The position numbers and the translations under genes are program-made. Below the pieces are notes generated by a model. That model made no database searches, was not told the origin of the DNA, and worked only from the letters and a program-made list of their open reading frames with translations. From NCBI GenBank assembly GCA_030544235.1, contig CM060484.1, positions 14,367,031 to 14,431,030 of the forward strand: a DNA stretch of 64,000 nt, in the 5' to 3' direction. This DNA is from Lepturacanthus savala. Its lineage: Eukaryota > Chordata > Actinopteri > Scombriformes > Trichiuridae. Positions 59,024 through 64,000 of the stretch are shown here, piece by piece; position 1 is the stretch's first letter, and the number at the start of each line of letters is the position of its first letter.

Positions 59024-59470
59024 TTTTTTTTTCGCCACTATCGTCATCAGTGCCCACAAAATGGATGACAGCTTTTAGAAATACCAGGGTGCGTCACGAC
59101 TCTGAGATGCACATGGTGTGCCATTTATGTTCCACCTGTTTTTTTTGATGCCTCAGCAGCTCGAGAAGCAGAGAATGATCATTCCTGAAACCAGCACAAG
59201 TAGCCAATTAATACTGCAGGCTGATACTATATCAAAGACACAGGGTTTAGAAATGTGAAATAATTATCTGTGAACCTTTTCCCATGCCATCATTCCCCCC
59301 TACCCCGAAAAACAAAGCACAAAACAAAGCATTGCCACTCATACAAGAAACTAGGAAGTACACCAACAGAGTTAAATGAATGATGTGTTTTCATAATGTG
59401 CTCTTGGCTTGCAGGTATAAGAGGTTAAAAGCCTGTTCGCCGGGGACTGTTGGCATCCTCGCTATAATCA

Positions 59471-59471
59471 C

Positions 59472-59503
<32 letters not shown>

Positions 59504-59508
59504 TTCTC
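59471..59508 (+). repeat. (TC)n microsatellite
   Basis: Imperfect TC tract of about 38 bases. Confidence 0.9.
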
Positions 59509-60679
59509 AGTTCATGTACATGTGTCTGCCACAGTCCAAACTGAATAACAGGTTGCACCATTGAGTGGTCTCTCACCCTTTATTTCCTCTTCTCGCTGTT
59601 AACCCAAATCAATATTAAGTGTTGCTGATCCAAGCTGGCTGTTTCCTGACTGAGAAGGACTGGCTACCGGAAGGGAGCGACACGTCAAGCAAAACTTGTA
59701 TCTTATCTTTTTTTTGGGGGGGGAGGGGAACATCTGCGCTGAGTAAGAAAACAAATGGACCTCAAAATGAATCAGATAAAAAGAAAAGTGATCCGAGGAG
59801 GACAGCGTGGGCGGAAGTTTGGGAGGAAAGACTTTAAAATTGTCTGTGATGGGACCTGGTTGCGTTATTTCCCTTGATCGGCATCTTTTTGTTTGCTGAT
59901 TATACGCCCTGAGTTGAACTGGAGCATGGTTCAACTTGACAGGATTCATCTGGTAAAAAAAACAGATGCCATTTTGAATTGCGCAAAACAAACTTGGTGA
60001 GGGCGAATCTGGAGGGAAACATGTTCTTGAGCGTTCCAATAAGAATATGCTGAGACAACTGAATCAGTGCACTGTAGGTGCCTGACACTGACATTAACCT
60101 TTACATGCTTAATGGATGGGTTTCACAAATGCATGGTTGCAGGAGTTGACAATATGCATAGCCTTTTAATGCTCTGAATGCTCTCTCATGGGATGGCAAC
60201 GAGAATATTGCAGGGAATGAGCACCCCGCTGTCAAAACTCCTCTTCTCTGTCTTTCTCTCTCTTCACGGTGCAGCACTGCAGTGCGTCTCTGCACATGCC
60301 CAGTCAGACGGGGAGAGCCACAGCAAGTTTGTGCTCACTAGAAATATTAACAGTCTGCATCACAAACACGTTCATGCTTTCCTTCGAGCTCTGTTTGCGT
60401 TTGGGAACAAAAGTCTCGTTTGGTGCCACCGAAAAATTAATTCCTCAGCGATGCTTGTGGAAGGTTATAAATGCCATATACAGGGAGGCATTGGCTGTGT
60501 CACGACGATCAAAACCTGCGACTTTGTCTTTAAAGAGACATTCTTTTGTCTCAAGGTCATTCTGCCTCCCACAAGCTTTTCATTGAAACTGTTCATGGCA
60601 GAATGTGCAGTTTCAAAGAATTCTTCATTTTTCTTATTCAACATGTGCAAACCGAGAATGAACTGGTCTTACTTACAAC

Positions 60680-61740
60680 CACGGTTACAGTAGTTTGTTT
60701 GGACACTACTCCATTTGTGTTGAATGTCACAATTTCGACTTGAAAAACAACTTTAGTAGCTACAAAGTCAATAATAATAATAGTTGTTTGGACAACAACG
60801 GGGGTCTACAACACAGAGAAATAAGATATATCAAGCTGAAAATGACAATAATTCATTTTTCATTACCACCATTACTAAATTAGCTCAATATTTAAGTCTC
60901 TCTTTATAGTCTCACTGTCTGGATTTATGTTAATCAATGTTAGTTGCCTTGTTAACCCATTAATTCTTGCTGTGGTTTCTCTGTATGTATATTTTATTAA
61001 GCCACTCCAGTAAGCGGATACATTAAACCAATTACAAATGCAATCTGAGAATATAGTCAGGAGCTCTGTTAGCCAGCTTTTCCATTAAGAGAAACCTTGG
61101 TGGTTGCATGTTTTACTCTATTCAGCTTGTTTGTCATTGTCAAATATGATTTAGTTGGCTCTCTTACAGTAGTTGGAACAAAAATAGAGCAATGACGCAA
61201 CCAAAGAGCATGCATAATGTCATTTATATCTCACCAGAAGATTAAATATTTGGGATAGTAAATGGAAATAACATTAAAGGAGCACAAATGGGGGAAAAAA
61301 AAACAAAAAAACATGGGTTAGTTGGAAGGATTGGAATCAGTAACAAAGGGGAAACGTATCTCTTTTTGTTATTTTCTGGTGGTAGAATAGTCAACAATGT
61401 AAGGTAACACCCATGCTCTTATGTTCTTTATGCTCGTCCTAATGTAATTTCAATATGATAGATGGGGGACAAAATCCATAGTCCTTATTTAGTTCAATAT
61501 TGCATTAAGTTCTGTCAATGCTAATATGAGGCTTCAGCAGTCTAAGATTGACAAATTCAGCTATAGACAGAATTCTATACAATGTACCAATACAATGCAA
61601 ACTATATGTATTCCATGATGCTATTGGGAGAAAACCTTTAATGACTTTTTCAAGTCTATCTTAATGCAACAAGTCAGGTGTCCATATGAACATTAAACAG
61701 GATTTGTTCACTGTAATATTTCTGTTCCACCTGTTTATAC
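60680..61740. other. Intergenic stretch, nothing recognised
   Basis: AT-rich, no repeat or gene that I can name. Confidence 0.55.
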
Positions 61741-61741
61741 T

Positions 61742-61745
<4 letters not shown>

Positions 61746-61833
<88 letters not shown>
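61746..61833 (+). repeat. (TA)n microsatellite, about 44 units
   Basis: Pure TA tract, self-complementary and able to extrude as a cruciform. Frames through it are artefacts. Confidence 0.97.
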
Positions 61834-61838
<5 letters not shown>

Positions 61839-61984
61839 CTGACCATTAGAAGATCACCTCCAAATGTACTTACAATGTGAACGATGGGAGCAAAACCCCA
61901 AAGTCTTTATTTTCTGCAAAAATGAGTTATCTGAAGTTAATTTAAGTCTTCAGCCACCTGATTAGTTGTTGAAGGGACATCAAA

Positions 61985-62490
61985 TTGAACTGAATTAAAA
62001 ACTTTATTGATGCCCCACTGGGGAAATTCACTTATTACAGCAAATCAAAATTAGAGGAGGAAGAAGAAAAGACAAATAAACAAGACTGAGTGAAAAACTA
62101 GAACAAGGAGTCTAAGACAAACAGATGAAACATACATATACATTGCATATCGCTATACGTGCCTATTCATTATGCAAGTGCAAAGATCTGCAGTGATGAT
62201 AAACACATGGTGTGAAGTGTGGTGCCAACAACCACAAGAAAAATATTGCACTGAATATAAAAATATTGCACTGAATATAAAAATATTGCACTGAATAAAT
62301 ATTACATTCCACTTGCATAATTCAGGGAATGCAGTTTAAGATAGATGGGATGGTTCTCAAAATATATTGTGATAACTAGCTGTTGGTGACAACATCATCA
62401 GTATTATCGTAAGCTACTGTTAAAAAGTCTGACTGGCGTCGGGATGAAGGACCTGCGGCGGGATGAGACGGGAGCCATGTCTCGTAAAGC
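61985..62490 (-). mobile_element. LINE 3' region (Rex/L2-type), minus strand
   Basis: The plus strand begins AAAAACTTTATTGATGCCCC ACTGGGGAAATTCA, the complement of a typical fish LINE tail (TTTCCCC-TGGGG-ATCAATAAAG). Further in it has AAAGTCTGACTGGCGTCGGG and ATGAAGGACCTGCGGCGGGA, which I recall from the 3' ORF2 end of these elements. Truncated, no intact frame. Confidence 0.6.
62241..62296 (+). repeat. 20-bp tandem repeat, 2.8 copies
   Basis: Unit AAATATTGCACTGAATATAA, two perfect copies plus 16 bases. It lies within the LINE 3' region. Confidence 0.95.
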
Positions 62491-63214
62491 AAGGAGGGGA
62501 AATGACGAGGCTTCATTCAGTCGCTGGAGGAAACACTCACAGTTATCCTTGGATCCGAGAGGTCACTGCAATATTTTCTCTTCCTGAAATTTATGTTTAG
62601 GACTTACTTAACTAACACGGCAACACAAGAACTGTAAGGATCAAAGGAAAGACATCATTTCTAAGAAGAAAAAGCTAAGAAACTACATTCGAATGAAAGA
62701 TAGCAACACAGAATCATCTATGAAATTAAATTTATAAAAAAGGCAAAGGTCCCTCTTTCCCCAGTAAGAAGTGGTATTTACTGGTAAATGTGTTTTTGTG
62801 ATCTTGGTGTTGTCATGAATGAATTTCAGTTTATTTTCCACTTTGTCTTGATAAAGGAAAAAGGTCCATTTAAAAAGTACAGATATTTTGTGGATGTCAG
62901 AAGCTGATATGCTGAGTTGGCTTTTTAATTTATTCTCTGCCAGCATTTCTCACTAAATTCACTTCAGCTTTATCAGCCCCAGAACATTCAGTTCTATGTA
63001 TATGTAAACAGGGAATATATCAACAGAAAAAGTTCTAGTTTTGGATGCAGACAGACATGGTCTTGGTATTTATTAATTCATTTATTCATTTTTTGTTTTT
63101 TTACAAACACGAGACAAAAGACACTTTTCAGCCAAAAATGCCATACATTGTCAAGCATTTCAACTTCAAATATTTATATTTCAAACAAATTTCTATATTT
63201 TCGTATATATTTAG

Positions 63215-63708
63215 GATGATATAAGGTTAAATGGACCATCAGGTAGAATGGGCCATTTAAAGGTTGAGGGTCCGAGGAATCCTTCTGGAAATTTTCCAAT
63301 GAATATAAAGTATTTTCAAAGTGTCAACATAACTGTGCTTGACAAGAAACGGGTGATTTGATTAGTTTATGGTTTCTATGGTGGATGAGACAATACTTTA
63401 AATCGAGACTGCACCAGAAATATGCATGGCAAGTAGCCTGGCATGACAAATCTAACTAAACACATTTTACCTGATGAGATGGCCCATTTTACATGAAACT
63501 GCTCATGCAAAAAAAAAGTGGCACAGCGGCTATTTCACGATTTATAGGGCCTAAATAACTACATTTTATCACATAATTCAAACACAAAATGATCAGAAAC
63601 AGTCATTATTATTAATAAATATACATGGAATAGGCATATTTAGTATTGTGTTGTTGTCCCAAGCGATTTACCAAAACATGGCCCAATATACCTGACATCA
63701 CCCTATAT
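63215..63708. repeat. Possible degraded foldback element
   Basis: Left: CATCAGGTAGAATGGGCCAT. Right: ACCTGATGAGATGGCCCATT and, further out, ACATGGCCCAATATACCTGA then CATCACCC. These are imperfect inverted copies of one motif. No coding frame. The rest of the window to 64000 shows nothing. Confidence 0.35.
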
Positions 63709-64000
63709 ATATTAAATATTGAATTCAAATTCATGCTTTAACTGATTTCCATATAAGAACAAAAAATGAAGGAAAAAATTCAGTCGTCTCCCAGAAGAGG
63801 CCCGTTTCTTGATCAGGGAATGGCCGATCGGAGTCTGTAACCATTGGAGGTTTGTTCAGCCATGTGTCTTTTGATGAGCATTTTTCTTGGAATGATCATA
63901 TGTCATATTATTATAACTGCATGTTAGCTCTAAAAAGACGTCTACCGATAGGAATTGCTGGTCTGGTACATACGCCAGAATGGGTCTTCTGGCTTAATTA

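Larger units (their letters stand above)
58300..60680. promoter_or_regulatory. Repeat-poor upstream block, candidate distal regulatory region
   Basis: Mixed-composition DNA 1.8-4.2 kb upstream of CCBE1, containing a C-rich quadruplex candidate and a (TC)n tract but no recognised transposon. Several frames of 100-171 codons overlap on both strands here. The 171-codon one (60178-60693) has a leader-like start but no family resemblance and no splice context. I treat the region as noncoding. Confidence 0.3.

Noticed and set aside
59599..60039. 146-codon minus-strand frame
   Set aside because: Low-complexity Pro/Ser/Phe composition and no recognisable domain.
60178..60693. 171-codon plus-strand frame with a leader-like N-terminus
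   Set aside because: No recognisable family, other frames of similar length overlap it, and no splice or promoter context supports it.
61661..61880. Ile/Tyr repeat frames on both strands
   Set aside because: Translation of the (TA)n tract.

Overview
The window is vertebrate nuclear DNA, almost certainly from a teleost fish and probably a percomorph. It is AT-rich, has GT-AG introns, and is littered with repeat types I recognise from fish genomes: Tc1-like elements with long inverted repeats, short foldback elements, L2/Rex-type LINE scraps and SINE-like sequences. I cannot name the species. I see no bacterial or viral gene, tRNA, rRNA or CRISPR array.

Two protein-coding genes are present, both on the minus strand, in the order and orientation known for mammals (CCBE1 upstream of LMAN1). 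(1) LMAN1 (ERGIC-53) starts at 10295 and runs off the left edge. Ten coding exons down to 1766 encode about 411 residues: signal peptide, L-type lectin domain and most of the coiled-coil stalk. The exons for the last stalk part, the membrane segment and the C-terminal sorting signal lie outside the window. (2) CCBE1 is complete: 11 coding exons from 56471 to 20591, 1218 nt with the stop, 405 residues. It has a signal peptide, a cysteine-rich N-terminal region, two EGF modules (the second calcium-binding), collagen-like Gly-X-Y stretches and a conserved C-terminal domain with a basic tail. All splice phases join without a break in either gene.

Layout: 1-10295 LMAN1; 10296-20590 intergenic (12-bp minisatellite, dispersed repeat, palindromic Tc1-type remnant, a repeat-poor block at 15.4-17.35 kb that may be regulatory, then the CCBE1 3' UTR); 20591-56471 CCBE1, including a 23.7-kb intron 2 that holds a broken LINE, compound microsatellites and other repeats; 56472-57000 GC-rich CCBE1 promoter; 57000-64000 upstream intergenic DNA with a strong G-quadruplex candidate, a (TA)n tract and a LINE 3' end.

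The two proteins act at different points of the secretory system. LMAN1 is a cargo lectin cycling between ER and Golgi. CCBE1 is secreted and supports VEGF-C processing in lymphatic development. I infer no direct functional link; the pairing is conserved synteny. I found no convincing novel system. The most unusual structural point is that about 84% of CCBE1 intron 1 is one internally deleted Tc1-like transposon ending 14 bp from the exon 1 splice donor.
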